Numbered from the stretch's first letter, positions 10,004 to 20,591 are shown. The stretch is DNA of 42,914 bases from Candidatus Jorgensenbacteria bacterium (GCA_011050075.1 DRGK01000004.1:1-42914); one strand, 5' to 3'. Translations and numbers: made by a program. The notes: generated by a model not told the origin, from the letters alone.

Positions 10004-10733
10004 TAAACCTTGTGGAACTTTTGGAGTGATTCCAGAGGAGGTTGACCTGCCTTATTTTGAAAAAATAAGAGATAGAAGATATAAGCTGGAACCCTTTATT
10101 AAAACCGTTGTCGATTTCCTATCCTTGAAAGAAAAAAAAGTATTGGAGGTTGGATGTGGGATAGGCATTGATGGTATGGAGTTTTCGAAGGCCGGAGCAG
10201 ACTATACCGGTATTGATGCTTCCGAGACATCCATAAATCTGGCAAGAAGGTATTTTGAATTTGAAAAGAATAACTCACCACTTATAGTAGCAGACACCGA
10301 TAGTTTGCCATTTGTAGATAACAGTTTTGACTATGTATTCTCTTGGGGTGTTATCCATCACACACCCAATATTCGTAAGGCGGTTGAGGAGATATACCGC
10401 GTCTTAAAACCGGGGGGTGAGTGCTGTATTATGGTCTATAATCGTCGCTCCATTGTTGGTGCACAGCTTTATGTCCTATATGGACTGTTTAGATTAAACC
10501 CTTTTGCTAATTTCAAAAAACTTTTTGCTGAGCACCACGAAAGCCCTGGGACAAAAGCATTTACTAATAAAGAGACATTATTGCTTTTCAAGAAATTTAA
10601 AGACGTTAAGATAGTAAACATAGTTACTCCGTACGATTTAAGAATCGGTCGGAATCGATATCTCCCAAATCTTTTTAAATATCTCATCCCAGCCATTGTT
10701 GGGTTCTTTAAAGTGATTAAAGGAAGGAAATAA
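9960..10733 (+). CDS. Class I SAM-dependent methyltransferase (Methyltransf_11-like)
   Basis: KKVLEVGCGIGIDGMEFSKAGADYTGIDASETSINLA...FDYVFSWGVIHHTPN. Confidence 0.88.
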   Translation: MNMNAKERIKKFWNNKPCGTFGVIPEEVDLPYFEKIRDRRYKLEPFIKTVVDFLSLKEKKVLEVGCGIGIDGMEFSKAGADYTGIDASETSINLARRYFEFEKNNSPLIVADTDSLPFVDNSFDYVFSWGVIHHTPNIRKAVEEIYRVLKPGGECCIMVYNRRSIVGAQLYVLYGLFRLNPFANFKKLFAEHHESPGTKAFTNKETLLLFKKFKDVKIVNIVTPYDLRIGRNRYLPNLFKYLIPAIVGFFKVIKGRK

Positions 10734-10798
10734 AATAAAGAAATGTAGGCATTGGCATCGGTTTATTATTGATGCTAAGGTGTACGAATAGGAAAAGA

Positions 10799-11509
10799 AT
10801 GAAAAAAGAAAATAATCAACAGCATTTAATAATTGGTGCAGGAGAAGTGGGAAAGTCGCTGTATAACGTTCTAAAGCCGCACTATAGCGTTACTCTCCGA
10901 GATGTAGATGGACACACGAAGGAAACGTTTGAGATACTGCATATTTGTTATCCTTACGTTGATAATTTTATTGAGACGACAAAAGGCTATATCAAAAAAT
11001 ACAATTCTGAACTTGTTATTATCCATTCAACAGTGCCCGTTGGCACAACAAGAAAAATTGCTCAGTTTGCGGTGCATAGTCCAATAAGAGGTGCGCACCC
11101 CAACTTAGAGAATAGTATTAAAGTATTTGTTAAATATTTTGGAGGACAGAATGCTGAAAAGGCGTCGCGTTACTTTTCTGATATTAATATAGAAACAAAA
11201 GCGTTTGATAAGTCTGAGACAACGGAACTTTCTAAGATTTTAAGTACTACGTACTATGCGTGGAATGTACTGTTTGCTAAAGAGGTAAAACGAATATGTG
11301 ATGAGTTTGGATTGGACTTTGGTGATGTTTATACGGTTCCGAACCAAGATTATAATAAGGGATATACGAAACTTGGACTTGAGCGAGTTGTTCGTCCTGT
11401 ATTAAAGTATGTTCCTGGATCAATAGGTGGGCATTGTCTTATACCAAACTGTGAGCTCTTAGATGCCTGGATCACAGATATAATTAAAGATAGGAATAAA
11501 GAATATTAA
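10799..11509 (+). CDS. Short nucleotide-sugar (UDP/GDP-sugar) dehydrogenase-like protein
   Basis: GAGEVGKSLYNVL Rossmann; IIHSTVPVGTT; VPGSIGGHCLIPN resembles the catalytic-Cys motif GxGGHCIP; start moved from 10769 to Met at 10799. Confidence 0.65.
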   Translation: MKKENNQQHLIIGAGEVGKSLYNVLKPHYSVTLRDVDGHTKETFEILHICYPYVDNFIETTKGYIKKYNSELVIIHSTVPVGTTRKIAQFAVHSPIRGAHPNLENSIKVFVKYFGGQNAEKASRYFSDINIETKAFDKSETTELSKILSTTYYAWNVLFAKEVKRICDEFGLDFGDVYTVPNQDYNKGYTKLGLERVVRPVLKYVPGSIGGHCLIPNCELLDAWITDIIKDRNKEY

Positions 11510-11515
11510 ACACTG

Positions 11516-13699
11516 ATGAAACAAGTTTTCCAGAATCTGAAATCAGGTGAAACAAAAGTTGATGAAATAGTTTCTCCTAAACTTAAGAGAGGAGGAGTTT
11601 TAGTTAGGAATCACTTTTCGCTTATTAGTCCCGGCACCGAACGAGGTATCATTGAACTTTCAAAAAAAGGATTATTGCAAAAGGCACGAGAGCGCCCTGA
11701 TTACGTCCGCAAGTTTGCTATGCTAGCGAAGACCAAGGGTATCTTTGCGGCGTGGAAAGTAGCACAGTCAAAGCTTACAACCGATATAGCTTTAGGGTAT
11801 AGCACAAGCGGTGAGGTAATTAAAGTTGCTTCAGACGTTGAAGAATTTCGGGTAGGAGACAGGGTTGCTTGTGCCGGACAGAATTATGCGTCTCATTCCG
11901 AGATAATTTTTGTGCCCAAGAATCTTTGCGTGAAAATTCCTAAAGGTATTTCTGATAAAGAAGCGGCGTTCGTTACTTTGGGGAGCATCGCACTACAGGG
12001 AATTCATCAGGCAAAGTTGAGTCCGGGAGAAAAAGTGGCCGTAATAGGACTAGGTTTCTTGGGCCAGTTGGCAGTTCGTATGCTGAGGGCATATGGACAT
12101 CCAACAATAGGATTTGACATAAGCGAGAAAAAAGTTGAATTTGCCAAAAAACACAGCGGATTAGATGCGGGGGTGGTGGTTGGTAAAAAAAATTATGAAA
12201 CTGCCGTTACCAGGTTCACTGAGGGAATAGGTGTTGATGCGGCGTTAATCTACGCTTCAAGCAAAAGCGAAAGCCCTCTGGAGCTTGCAACAGCTGTTTG
12301 CAGAGATAAGGGTAGGATTGTGCAAATCGGCAATATCCGCAGCAATATTCCGTGGCGTGATTTTTATAAAAAAGAACTGAGCTATCACGCCTCACGTTCC
12401 TATGGGCCAGGGAGGTATGACCCAACTTATGAAGAAGGAGGAAACGATTATCCAGTAGGACATGTGCGGTGGACCGAAAAACGAAATATGGAAGAGTTTC
12501 TGCGGCTTGTAGATGAGAAAAAAGTTATTGTTAATGACCTAATAACTGAAGTATTTGATATTAAAGAAGCACACAAAGCATATGAACTTGTGTTCAAGGG
12601 TGGAAAGCTGCTTTTTGGGATTCTTCTCTCATACCAGCAGAAGAAACAGGAAAAGGACACACTCGTTTTGAAGCCACGCCAAGAACAACAACCGGGTGTG
12701 CAGGAAGTACGAATAGGATTTATTGGGGTAGGTTCGTTTGCTCTTTCAACCATTTTCCCACACCTTAAAAAAATACAAGACAAAGATGTAAAATTGATAG
12801 CAGTCTGTAGTGCTACAGGCAAAAAAGCAACAGATGTAGCAAGAAAATGGGGAGCAGAATATGTAACAAATGACTATCGCAAACTTATAAAAGACAAGAA
12901 TATTAACCTCATTATCTGTGCGACTCGCCACAGCTCCCATGCACAAATTGCCAAAGAAGTACTCAAGGCAGATAAAAATCTTTACATGGAGAAGCCGCTT
13001 GCTCTGAACCAGAATGAATTAAAAGAAGTAATGAAGGTTGCTGGAATGTCAAAAGGACGTCTCTTTATAGGTTTCAATCGACGATTTGCTCATCACTTTA
13101 TAAGAGCCCGTGAGGAGTTCCAGAATTCGCCGACACCACTCATGATACTCTACCGTATCAGCTACCCGTTTGCAGAAAAAGATCACTGGAGTTATGACCT
13201 TAAGGAAGGGGGGAGAATTATAGGCGAGGAGTGTCACTTTATTGATTCACTTAACTTTATTACCGGTTCTTCTCCTCGTCGGGTGTATGCGAGTGTAATT
13301 CCAGTAGGAGGAGGAGTAGAACGTGAGGAAAATACTTCAATAACAGTTGAGTATGATAATGGCTCATTGGGCACTATATTTTACAGTGCTCTTGGAAGCT
13401 ACAGATTGCCTAAGGAGTACATTGAAATATACGGCGATGGAAAGGCAATGCTTATTGATAACTTCAAAAATGGAAAGATTGTCTATGATAATAAAGTAAA
13501 GAAAGAAAACCTTCCTCACCAGGATAAAGGATATGATGGTGAGCTTGAGGCGATATTTGATGCGATACGTGAAGGGAAACCGTCGTCTATGTCGCTCAAG
13601 GAGATTTGGGAAAGCCACATTGCTACATTTGAAGCATACAACTCATTTAAAGACGGAGAAGCCAAGAAGCTGGGCAATGAAATACAGTTTAAAAAATAG
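11516..13699 (+). CDS. Bi-domain oxidoreductase: zinc-type alcohol dehydrogenase + Gfo/Idh/MocA
   Basis: FSLISPGTERGIIELSKKGL...VAVIGLGFLGQLAVRML followed by RIGFIGVGSFALSTIFPHL...KNLYMEKPLALNQNEL. Confidence 0.88.
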   Translation: MKQVFQNLKSGETKVDEIVSPKLKRGGVLVRNHFSLISPGTERGIIELSKKGLLQKARERPDYVRKFAMLAKTKGIFAAWKVAQSKLTTDIALGYSTSGEVIKVASDVEEFRVGDRVACAGQNYASHSEIIFVPKNLCVKIPKGISDKEAAFVTLGSIALQGIHQAKLSPGEKVAVIGLGFLGQLAVRMLRAYGHPTIGFDISEKKVEFAKKHSGLDAGVVVGKKNYETAVTRFTEGIGVDAALIYASSKSESPLELATAVCRDKGRIVQIGNIRSNIPWRDFYKKELSYHASRSYGPGRYDPTYEEGGNDYPVGHVRWTEKRNMEEFLRLVDEKKVIVNDLITEVFDIKEAHKAYELVFKGGKLLFGILLSYQQKKQEKDTLVLKPRQEQQPGVQEVRIGFIGVGSFALSTIFPHLKKIQDKDVKLIAVCSATGKKATDVARKWGAEYVTNDYRKLIKDKNINLIICATRHSSHAQIAKEVLKADKNLYMEKPLALNQNELKEVMKVAGMSKGRLFIGFNRRFAHHFIRAREEFQNSPTPLMILYRISYPFAEKDHWSYDLKEGGRIIGEECHFIDSLNFITGSSPRRVYASVIPVGGGVEREENTSITVEYDNGSLGTIFYSALGSYRLPKEYIEIYGDGKAMLIDNFKNGKIVYDNKVKKENLPHQDKGYDGELEAIFDAIREGKPSSMSLKEIWESHIATFEAYNSFKDGEAKKLGNEIQFKK

Positions 13700-14663
13700 A
13701 ATCAATTACTGGCGTCGCATTTTTAAGGTATACCTTACAAAAATTCCCAGTTATCTTAATTTTTGGCACGAAGTGCCAAGGGTACATGAAAATATAACCC
13801 CTGATAGACTCGGGGTTTATTACATGACGTTTGAGGATAAGGCAGGATATTCAGGTCCTAGAGATAAAGATGGCGTGATTCTATTTGAATATCACGCCCA
13901 AATTGGTACACAGTACAACCCCGTGGCAATCGCGCAGTATGGGCTTGGTAATTACAACCTATTTCTTGATTCTGGAGACAAAAACTTTTTAAAAGAGGCA
14001 AAGATACATGCCCGGTGGCTCGTTGAGAATCTGGAAAAGAGCGAAAAAGGTATTTTGGTTTGGAAGCATCATTTTGAGTGGCAATACAAAGAACTCCTTC
14101 CTTCGGGCTGGTATTCCGCATTATCTCAAGGATCGGGTATATCCTTGCTTACAAGAATGTACAAGGAAACAGGAGACGATAAATATATAAAAGCTGCAAA
14201 GGACGCTATGTCGTCTATGTTTATAGAGATGGAGAATGGAGGTGTAATGCATACAGATAAAAGTGGAAATGTATGGCTGGAGGAATATATGGTATATCCT
14301 CCTACACATATTCTGAATGGATTTATCTGGGCAATATGGGGTGTTTGGGATTACTATCTTGTAACAAAGGATAAGCAAGTGCTTGAACTTTTTAAAAAGT
14401 GCATGGAAACGCTTAAGTTGAATATAGATAATTATGATACAGGTACTTGGTCGCTCTACGACCTATCTAAACAGGCAATGAAAATGGTAGCTAGTCCGTT
14501 TTATCATAGCTTGCATATAGTCCAGCTTAAGGCAACCTATGTACTTACGGGAGATAAAATATTTGAAGATTACGCGGATAAATTTTATGAGTATCAGAAT
14601 AGCCGATGGAAAAGATATGGAGCATTGGTATATAAATCGGTTTTTAAACTTCTATACTTTTAG
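13677..14663 (+). CDS. D-glucuronyl C5-epimerase C-terminal domain-like protein
   Basis: DRLGVYYMTF...FEYHAQIGTQYNPVAIAQYGLGNYN...ALSQGSGISLLTRMYKETGD...YPPTHILNGFIWAIWGVWDYY; start preferred at 13677, 23-nt overlap with the upstream CDS. Confidence 0.75.
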   Translation: MKYSLKNRINYWRRIFKVYLTKIPSYLNFWHEVPRVHENITPDRLGVYYMTFEDKAGYSGPRDKDGVILFEYHAQIGTQYNPVAIAQYGLGNYNLFLDSGDKNFLKEAKIHARWLVENLEKSEKGILVWKHHFEWQYKELLPSGWYSALSQGSGISLLTRMYKETGDDKYIKAAKDAMSSMFIEMENGGVMHTDKSGNVWLEEYMVYPPTHILNGFIWAIWGVWDYYLVTKDKQVLELFKKCMETLKLNIDNYDTGTWSLYDLSKQAMKMVASPFYHSLHIVQLKATYVLTGDKIFEDYADKFYEYQNSRWKRYGALVYKSVFKLLYF

Positions 14664-15910
14664 TGAACATACTTGTATTTCAACAATTTTATACAAACTC
14701 AAAAGAAGCGGGCATCTCTCGCTTCAGTATTTTTGCTGATGAGTGGGCAAAACAAGGCATAAAGACAACAATTATAAGTGGTTCAATAAACTATATGGCC
14801 GGTGAAAAGAAAAGAAATTCCGCATTCAAGCTCTTTTGGAAAGAAATAGAAGAAGACAATATAACGGTTATCAGAGTTTATGCCTCTTCTGTTGGATATA
14901 GGACGTTTATTGGAAGAGTATTTTCATATATTACCTTCATCTTTTCCGCATTCATTGCCGGAATGTTTGTAGAAAAGCATGATGTTGTGATAGCTTCGTC
15001 TCCACCAATATTTATTGGATTTGTTGCGTATGCAGTTAGTTTTTTCCGAAGGAGTAAATTTGTATTTGAGGTTCGCGATCCATGGCCGGATGTAGCGGTA
15101 GCTCTTGGATATGTAAAGAGCAAGACAATTATTTCTTTCATTAATTCAATAGCAAGATTGTTCTACAGAAAAGCTAAGCTTATTATAGTTAACTCTCCCG
15201 GATTAAAAGAATACCTTATTGGCAAAAAAGGTATTAGTGAGAATAAAATAGGGATTGTCTTAAATCCCGTGACTACCACGCCGTTGAATAGTAAAAAAAT
15301 AGCTGAAGAAATGAGAACAGAAATGAACTGGAATAATAAATTTGTTGTTATATACAGCGGAGCTATGAGTGCTGTTTATGACTTTGATACAATTCTTAAC
15401 GTGGCAAAAAAACTTTCTAAGTATCCAAAAATCTTATTCGTTTTTGTGGGTGACGGACGACAGAAATCACACATAATTGAACGTGTTAAAAATGAGAAGA
15501 TAGCTAACGTTTTGTTATTACCATCAGTCTCGTACCAAAAAGTAAAATGGCTCATAGCATCCGCTGATATAGGAATTGCCGTATTGAAAGATTTGTCAAC
15601 ACTGAAGCATGTTTATTCAACAAAAACCTTTGATTATATGTCAGCAGGAAAACCTGTTGTATTAGCAATGAAAGGTGTTAATGCTGATTTGATATGTAGA
15701 GATGCTAATGCTGGAATATGTCTCAATCCGGGTGACTCTCATGGAATAGAAATGGCAATCCTTGAGCTTTCTAATAACCCAAATAAATTGGATAAACTGG
15801 GGAAAAATGGATATGAATTTGCAGCTAAGAATCTATCAGCAAGAAAATTATCTACCGACTATATAAACCTACTTAAACCAATAGTCGTACCACAACGAAA
15901 GAGTAATTAA
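14663..15910 (+). CDS. Glycosyltransferase family 4 (WbuB-like)
   Basis: MNILVFQQFYTNSKEAGISRFSIFADEWAKQGIKTTIISG...FEVRDPWPDVAVALG; GTG start overlapping stop (TAGTG). Confidence 0.85.
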   Translation: MNILVFQQFYTNSKEAGISRFSIFADEWAKQGIKTTIISGSINYMAGEKKRNSAFKLFWKEIEEDNITVIRVYASSVGYRTFIGRVFSYITFIFSAFIAGMFVEKHDVVIASSPPIFIGFVAYAVSFFRRSKFVFEVRDPWPDVAVALGYVKSKTIISFINSIARLFYRKAKLIIVNSPGLKEYLIGKKGISENKIGIVLNPVTTTPLNSKKIAEEMRTEMNWNNKFVVIYSGAMSAVYDFDTILNVAKKLSKYPKILFVFVGDGRQKSHIIERVKNEKIANVLLLPSVSYQKVKWLIASADIGIAVLKDLSTLKHVYSTKTFDYMSAGKPVVLAMKGVNADLICRDANAGICLNPGDSHGIEMAILELSNNPNKLDKLGKNGYEFAAKNLSARKLSTDYINLLKPIVVPQRKSN

Positions 15911-17806
15911 ATTCCAGAGCCGGAAAATATGAGCATTGTCTTGATAGCGGTCAGAGGCAATCATTTTTTCAATATATTCATAATTAAGAATGTTTCTTTC
16001 CTTGATTCTCGATTTAGAGATGTAGCCGAGAATTTCCTTTGAAACCGGTGAACTTAGTTTAAGCCATTCATTCATCGGAGTTGAAAAGCCCTGTTTGGGA
16101 CGCCGGATTATTTCCGGCGGGAGAATTCCCTCTACACTTTTCTTGAGAATGTATTTTGGTTCGTTGTTTTTGAATTTGAGGTCGGTTGGTGCTGCAAGCA
16201 TTAATTCAACCAGATTGCGGTCTAAGAAAGGAACCCTACCTTCAATAGAGTGTGCCATTGTCATTTTATCTGCTCTCGCCAGAAGGAGTTCGGGTAAACG
16301 ATGTTTAATTTCCAAATAAGTAATTTTTTTTAAGAAATCGGCTTGAGGATCAATACTTGTTACTTCGTCATAGTAGTTTTTGACAATGGAATAACTTAGC
16401 GAAAGCGGAATTTTCTTTTTGAATTCTGGAGTGACTAATTTTTCTTTTTGGTAGTCAGAAAAAGCTATAGCCAGTCCCCAGAACGGTTCCTGATTGAACA
16501 CTAAGCGGCGGAGGTATTCTTTGTAAAAATCAAATTTGGGTGCCGTGAAAAGCTTGTTAATTTCCCAAACACCCCTCCTTATTGGACCTGGAAACCGGCG
16601 CAGCTTCCGCCACCATTTTTGATAAAGTTTGAAAGCCGTAAGGTAAGTTCCGTAGCCGGCAAAAATCTCATCCGCGCCTTCACCGATCTGGACAACAGTG
16701 ACACCTTTTTGGCGGGTGAGTTGAGCCAGATAGAACATTGGAAAACAAACGTAATCTCCGTTTAAGTCGTCAGCGTGGTAAGCAAACTTTGTTAAGAAGT
16801 GACGTAGATCATTTTCATCAATTACAATTTCGTGATTCTTAGCACCCAAAAATTCAGCCATTTTTCTGGAATACTGGAATTCATTGTATTCTTCAAAATG
16901 TGAACCGATTGAAAAAGTTTCTACCGGGTGCCCTAACGTTTCACTCATCAAAGCGGCATTTGTTGAAGAATCAATGCCGCCGGAAAGAAAACAACCGAAC
17001 GGCACATCTGAAACCATCTGCTTCTTTATTGAATTTCTAAGTAGACTTTTCACTTGTTCTATATAGTCATTTTCGGTAAGAGAATCTACCCCGTAACTGA
17101 GCAAGGATTCTGATACGGGATTCCAGTATTCTTTTTCTTCAATGATTCCATTTTTAATAATCATATAATGAGCTGCTGGGAGTTTCTTAATATCCTTGAA
17201 CATCGTGAAAGGGGCCGGAACAGAAGAAAAAGTTAGATAATACGACAATCCCTCTTCATTGAGTTCTTTTTTAAAATCCGGATGTGCTAAAATTGCCTTA
17301 ATTTCCGAGCCGAAATAAAAAGCCCCGTCTTGAACGGCATAATAAAAAGGCTTGATACCGAGATGATCGCGGGCGGCAAAAAGAATTTTTTTGTTCTCGT
17401 CCCAGATGGCAAATGCGAACATGCCGTTAAATTTGTTGACACAGTTAAAACCCCATTCAAGGTAACTTTTTAAGATTACTTCTGTATCAGTTCGCGATTT
17501 GAATTTATGTCCCCTTTTCTCCAAATCTCGGCGCAATTCTTGGAAGTTATAAATTTCCCCGTTATAGGTTATCCAAACACTTAATTTTGAATTATGGGAG
17601 CAAATTCCCATTGGCATATGTCCGGCGGCCGTCAGGTCTATTATTTTAAGTCGTCTTGTCCCTAATCCAATCTTTTTATCAGATGAGATATAAATTCCAG
17701 CGTCGTCCGGTCCGCGATGAATCAAAGTGTCGCGCATTTTTACAAGCTCGGCTTCTTTTATCGTCTTGGAATTATTGAAATGATATAGGCCGTTGATTCC
17801 ACACAT
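15869..17806 (-). CDS. asnB: Asparagine synthase (glutamine-hydrolysing)
   Basis: MCGINGLYHF class II GATase N-term; RGPDDAGIY; FGCFLSGGIDSSTNAALMSE PP-loop. Confidence 0.93.
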   Translation of the reverse strand: MCGINGLYHFNNSKTIKEAELVKMRDTLIHRGPDDAGIYISSDKKIGLGTRRLKIIDLTAAGHMPMGICSHNSKLSVWITYNGEIYNFQELRRDLEKRGHKFKSRTDTEVILKSYLEWGFNCVNKFNGMFAFAIWDENKKILFAARDHLGIKPFYYAVQDGAFYFGSEIKAILAHPDFKKELNEEGLSYYLTFSSVPAPFTMFKDIKKLPAAHYMIIKNGIIEEKEYWNPVSESLLSYGVDSLTENDYIEQVKSLLRNSIKKQMVSDVPFGCFLSGGIDSSTNAALMSETLGHPVETFSIGSHFEEYNEFQYSRKMAEFLGAKNHEIVIDENDLRHFLTKFAYHADDLNGDYVCFPMFYLAQLTRQKGVTVVQIGEGADEIFAGYGTYLTAFKLYQKWWRKLRRFPGPIRRGVWEINKLFTAPKFDFYKEYLRRLVFNQEPFWGLAIAFSDYQKEKLVTPEFKKKIPLSLSYSIVKNYYDEVTSIDPQADFLKKITYLEIKHRLPELLLARADKMTMAHSIEGRVPFLDRNLVELMLAAPTDLKFKNNEPKYILKKSVEGILPPEIIRRPKQGFSTPMNEWLKLSSPVSKEILGYISKSRIKERNILNYEYIEKMIASDRYQDNAHIFRLWNLITLSLWYDYWFK

Positions 17807-17810
17807 ATTA

Positions 17811-19274
17811 TTACTTCTTAATCGACAAAGCGATTAGTTTTAATTCATTCACCGTACTTTCCTTTAGTATGAGAAGAACCGCGAAGTAAACGAGCGCCGA
17901 GGTTATTATATTTAGAATGACATGAATGCCAAGCCAATTGATAATGAAGGTGAATATTCCCATAATTACGGCGGCGACGATTATTTTTTTTAGATATTTA
18001 AGAATTAAAAACTTGTTTACTTTTTTTATGATAACTATCAAGAAAAAGTTATAAAAAACCTGAACGGCGAAAGTGGCAATGGCGGCGCCTACTATCCCAT
18101 AGATTGGTATGAGAATAAAATTCAAAGCCACGTTGGCAATTGCTGATCCCACAACGAATTTGGTCATTTTTCTTTGTAGATCATAGGCGAGGATTGAATT
18201 CCCCAAGACATTTCCCACAAAAACAAAGATAATCGCGACTATGAGGATTTTAAAGGCGTTAACGCCTGGCAAATATTCCGCGCCAAAAACAATCTCTATA
18301 AGAGGAAAACCTAAAATGACCCCACCGACAGCTATCGGAAAAGCCATTAGGAGAACCACGGTTATTACTTTCTCCATGAGTTTTTTTGCTTTTTCGTGAT
18401 TATTTTCTCCGATTAACTTTGAAAGGGAAGGAAAAATACTTACAGCGATAATGGACGGTAGAATGTAAAGAAGTTGAACTATTCTCAATCCACCAGAATA
18501 AAACCCGATCTCCTCGGCGCTCCTAAACCAGCCGAGCATAATAATGTCTATATTGATCATAAATATCCCGAATATGCTAAAGAGGGCAATTGGCAATGCA
18601 GATTTTATTAAAGGCCTTATAAGTTGTTTTCTAAAATTGCTGACTACCCGCATAAACTCTTCTTTAAGAATAAATATTGCGGCGATGGTGCCAATACCAG
18701 CGCTTGCAACATAGCTTAAGGTAAATGCTTTGGCAGTGGCAGAGAAGTAGAGGATTATAAAACCAAAAACCGTTATAGCAATATTAGTTATAACAATAAT
18801 AAGCGCTTCAATTTCCATTTTGTTTTTAGCTCGCACAAAGGCGATAGTTAGGTCTCTTACTCCATCAAAAATCACTAGAAGAGCGACAAATGGGACTATT
18901 GCTTTTGCTGCTTCAATTCCCGAAAATTGAGGGGCTAGAAAAATTACCAAAAGCGAAGTTACGGCAAGGAGAATAATTTTCATCCAGAAAGTTGTTGCAA
19001 AATAATACGATCCTCTCCCCGGTTTTTTTGCTACCTCCCTCGTTAATATTGGAGATAGGCCGATGTCGGCAAAAACCGTGAAAAATCCGGCAAGCCCTAA
19101 AGCATAGGAAAAAACCCCGTATTCGGCCGCACCGAGCAGCCTGGCGGCGTAAATGATAATGAAAGCTCTAATGATGCGGCTACCCACTTGGCCGACACCG
19201 AGCCAGAAAACGTTTTTAGCTATTATCTGCTTAACGTTTTTGTTTTTGAAAAGGAAATCTTTAATTTTACTCAT
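17811..19274 (-). CDS. Oligosaccharide flippase (Wzx/RfbX-like, MOP superfamily)
   Basis: IAKNVFWLGVGQVGSRIIRAFIIIYAARLLGAAEYGVFSYALGLAGFFTVFADIGLSPILTREVAK. Confidence 0.9.
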   Translation of the reverse strand: MSKIKDFLFKNKNVKQIIAKNVFWLGVGQVGSRIIRAFIIIYAARLLGAAEYGVFSYALGLAGFFTVFADIGLSPILTREVAKKPGRGSYYFATTFWMKIILLAVTSLLVIFLAPQFSGIEAAKAIVPFVALLVIFDGVRDLTIAFVRAKNKMEIEALIIVITNIAITVFGFIILYFSATAKAFTLSYVASAGIGTIAAIFILKEEFMRVVSNFRKQLIRPLIKSALPIALFSIFGIFMINIDIIMLGWFRSAEEIGFYSGGLRIVQLLYILPSIIAVSIFPSLSKLIGENNHEKAKKLMEKVITVVLLMAFPIAVGGVILGFPLIEIVFGAEYLPGVNAFKILIVAIIFVFVGNVLGNSILAYDLQRKMTKFVVGSAIANVALNFILIPIYGIVGAAIATFAVQVFYNFFLIVIIKKVNKFLILKYLKKIIVAAVIMGIFTFIINWLGIHVILNIITSALVYFAVLLILKESTVNELKLIALSIKK

Positions 19275-20586
19275 ATCGTACGGTGAAAAAGTAGCGAATT
19301 GTTCTGATAAGAATTATCAGATCGAGCAGTAGCGACCGATGTTTGATGTAATAGATATCGTAACGTAGCTTTTCCCGCGCCTCTTCCAGTGAGGCGCTCG
19401 GTCGATAGTTCACCTGTGCCCAACCGGTAATGCCGGGCTTTACGATGTGCCGGATGTCGTAGTAAGGGAGGTCTTTGAACTGCTCTGCGAGCTCTACGCG
19501 TTCCGGTCGTGGACCTATAAATGAGATATTACCCTTCAGTACGTTCACAAGTTGCGGCAGCTCATCAAGATGGGTAATGCGCAGGAACTTACCAATTGGT
19601 GTTACGCGCACATCATTTTTTTCAGTCCAGAGAGGTCCGCTGTGATTTTCACGCATCGTGCGGAACTTGTACAATGTGAATGGTTTATTATTCCTTCCGG
19701 CGCGCTCCGCAGCATACAGTATTGGTCCCGTTGAGGACAGTTTAATAAGGATAGCGCTGAGAAGCATTAGTGGCAGAAGTACTACGAATAGAATTGCTGA
19801 AAATAATATATCAATAATCCGCTTAACTCTTTCGTAAAGCGGCCGGTGTGCTGATATGTTTTCCATGAACCACCCCTCTCTAAGTTCTTCAAGTGGTATT
19901 TTTTCAAATACGTTCTCATAGAAGTGCCAAAAATCGGTTACGTTTATCTCATGCGCTAAAAGTTTGTAAATAAGACGTGTGCTCGGAGTACCTTGTTCAA
20001 GGTGATTTTGAATTACGAGGTGGTGAACGTTATGTTTAGTAATTGCTTCTCGTATCATGCCGGGGTCAATACTTATAACATTCTTAATCCACTCGGCAAT
20101 CCGGTAGCCGATATGAGGATGCATCTCAATGTGCTTTATTGTTTGTTGTATTAGCGGGGAATCTCCGAGAATGATAATTTTCTCTGCACCGGATGAGAAT
20201 ACAGTAAACACTATTAGACGATGCCAACTATACGACAGTATTAAAAATATAAATGCGAAAAGTGCAAAGTTCGTTTTTGGAGTAAGGCCGAACGTATCTG
20301 GAAAGAGGTAGAAAGCCGTAACGGAGAGAAATCCGGATGTGACAACTGCGTAAACAACCGTCTTGAGAAGTTCTGGGGCACGGCTGGTTTTATACTGATA
20401 TAGATTGAAGAGGTAAAAGACGAATATCCACAACAGGAAAATAATTGAGAATGGAACGAAGTGTGCTTCCCAACGCGATGTGAAATCAACGCCGGCGTAC
20501 CGGATGAACAGAGTAGAAATAAGTGAGAGGTAAAGCAACCCGACGTCTCCAAGAAATAGTACAAGTTTTTTAAACAAGCTGGACAT
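19267..20586 (-). CDS. Polyprenyl-phosphate sugar phosphotransferase (initiating sugar transferase, WbaP/WcaJ-like)
   Basis: YERVKRIIDILFSAILFVVLLPLMLLSAILIKL...PFTLYKFRTMRENHSGPLWTEKNDVRVTPIGKFLRITHLDELPQLVNVLKGNISFIGPRPERVELA. Confidence 0.93.
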   Translation of the reverse strand: MSSLFKKLVLFLGDVGLLYLSLISTLFIRYAGVDFTSRWEAHFVPFSIIFLLWIFVFYLFNLYQYKTSRAPELLKTVVYAVVTSGFLSVTAFYLFPDTFGLTPKTNFALFAFIFLILSYSWHRLIVFTVFSSGAEKIIILGDSPLIQQTIKHIEMHPHIGYRIAEWIKNVISIDPGMIREAITKHNVHHLVIQNHLEQGTPSTRLIYKLLAHEINVTDFWHFYENVFEKIPLEELREGWFMENISAHRPLYERVKRIIDILFSAILFVVLLPLMLLSAILIKLSSTGPILYAAERAGRNNKPFTLYKFRTMRENHSGPLWTEKNDVRVTPIGKFLRITHLDELPQLVNVLKGNISFIGPRPERVELAEQFKDLPYYDIRHIVKPGITGWAQVNYRPSASLEEAREKLRYDIYYIKHRSLLLDLIILIRTIRYFFTVRYE

Positions 20587-20591
20587 GATGA

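Noticed and set aside
15869-15910. 42-bp 3' overlap of convergent glycosyltransferase and asnB genes as a frameshift artefact
   Set aside because: Both proteins appear complete to their C-termini; short convergent overlaps are common in compact genomes.
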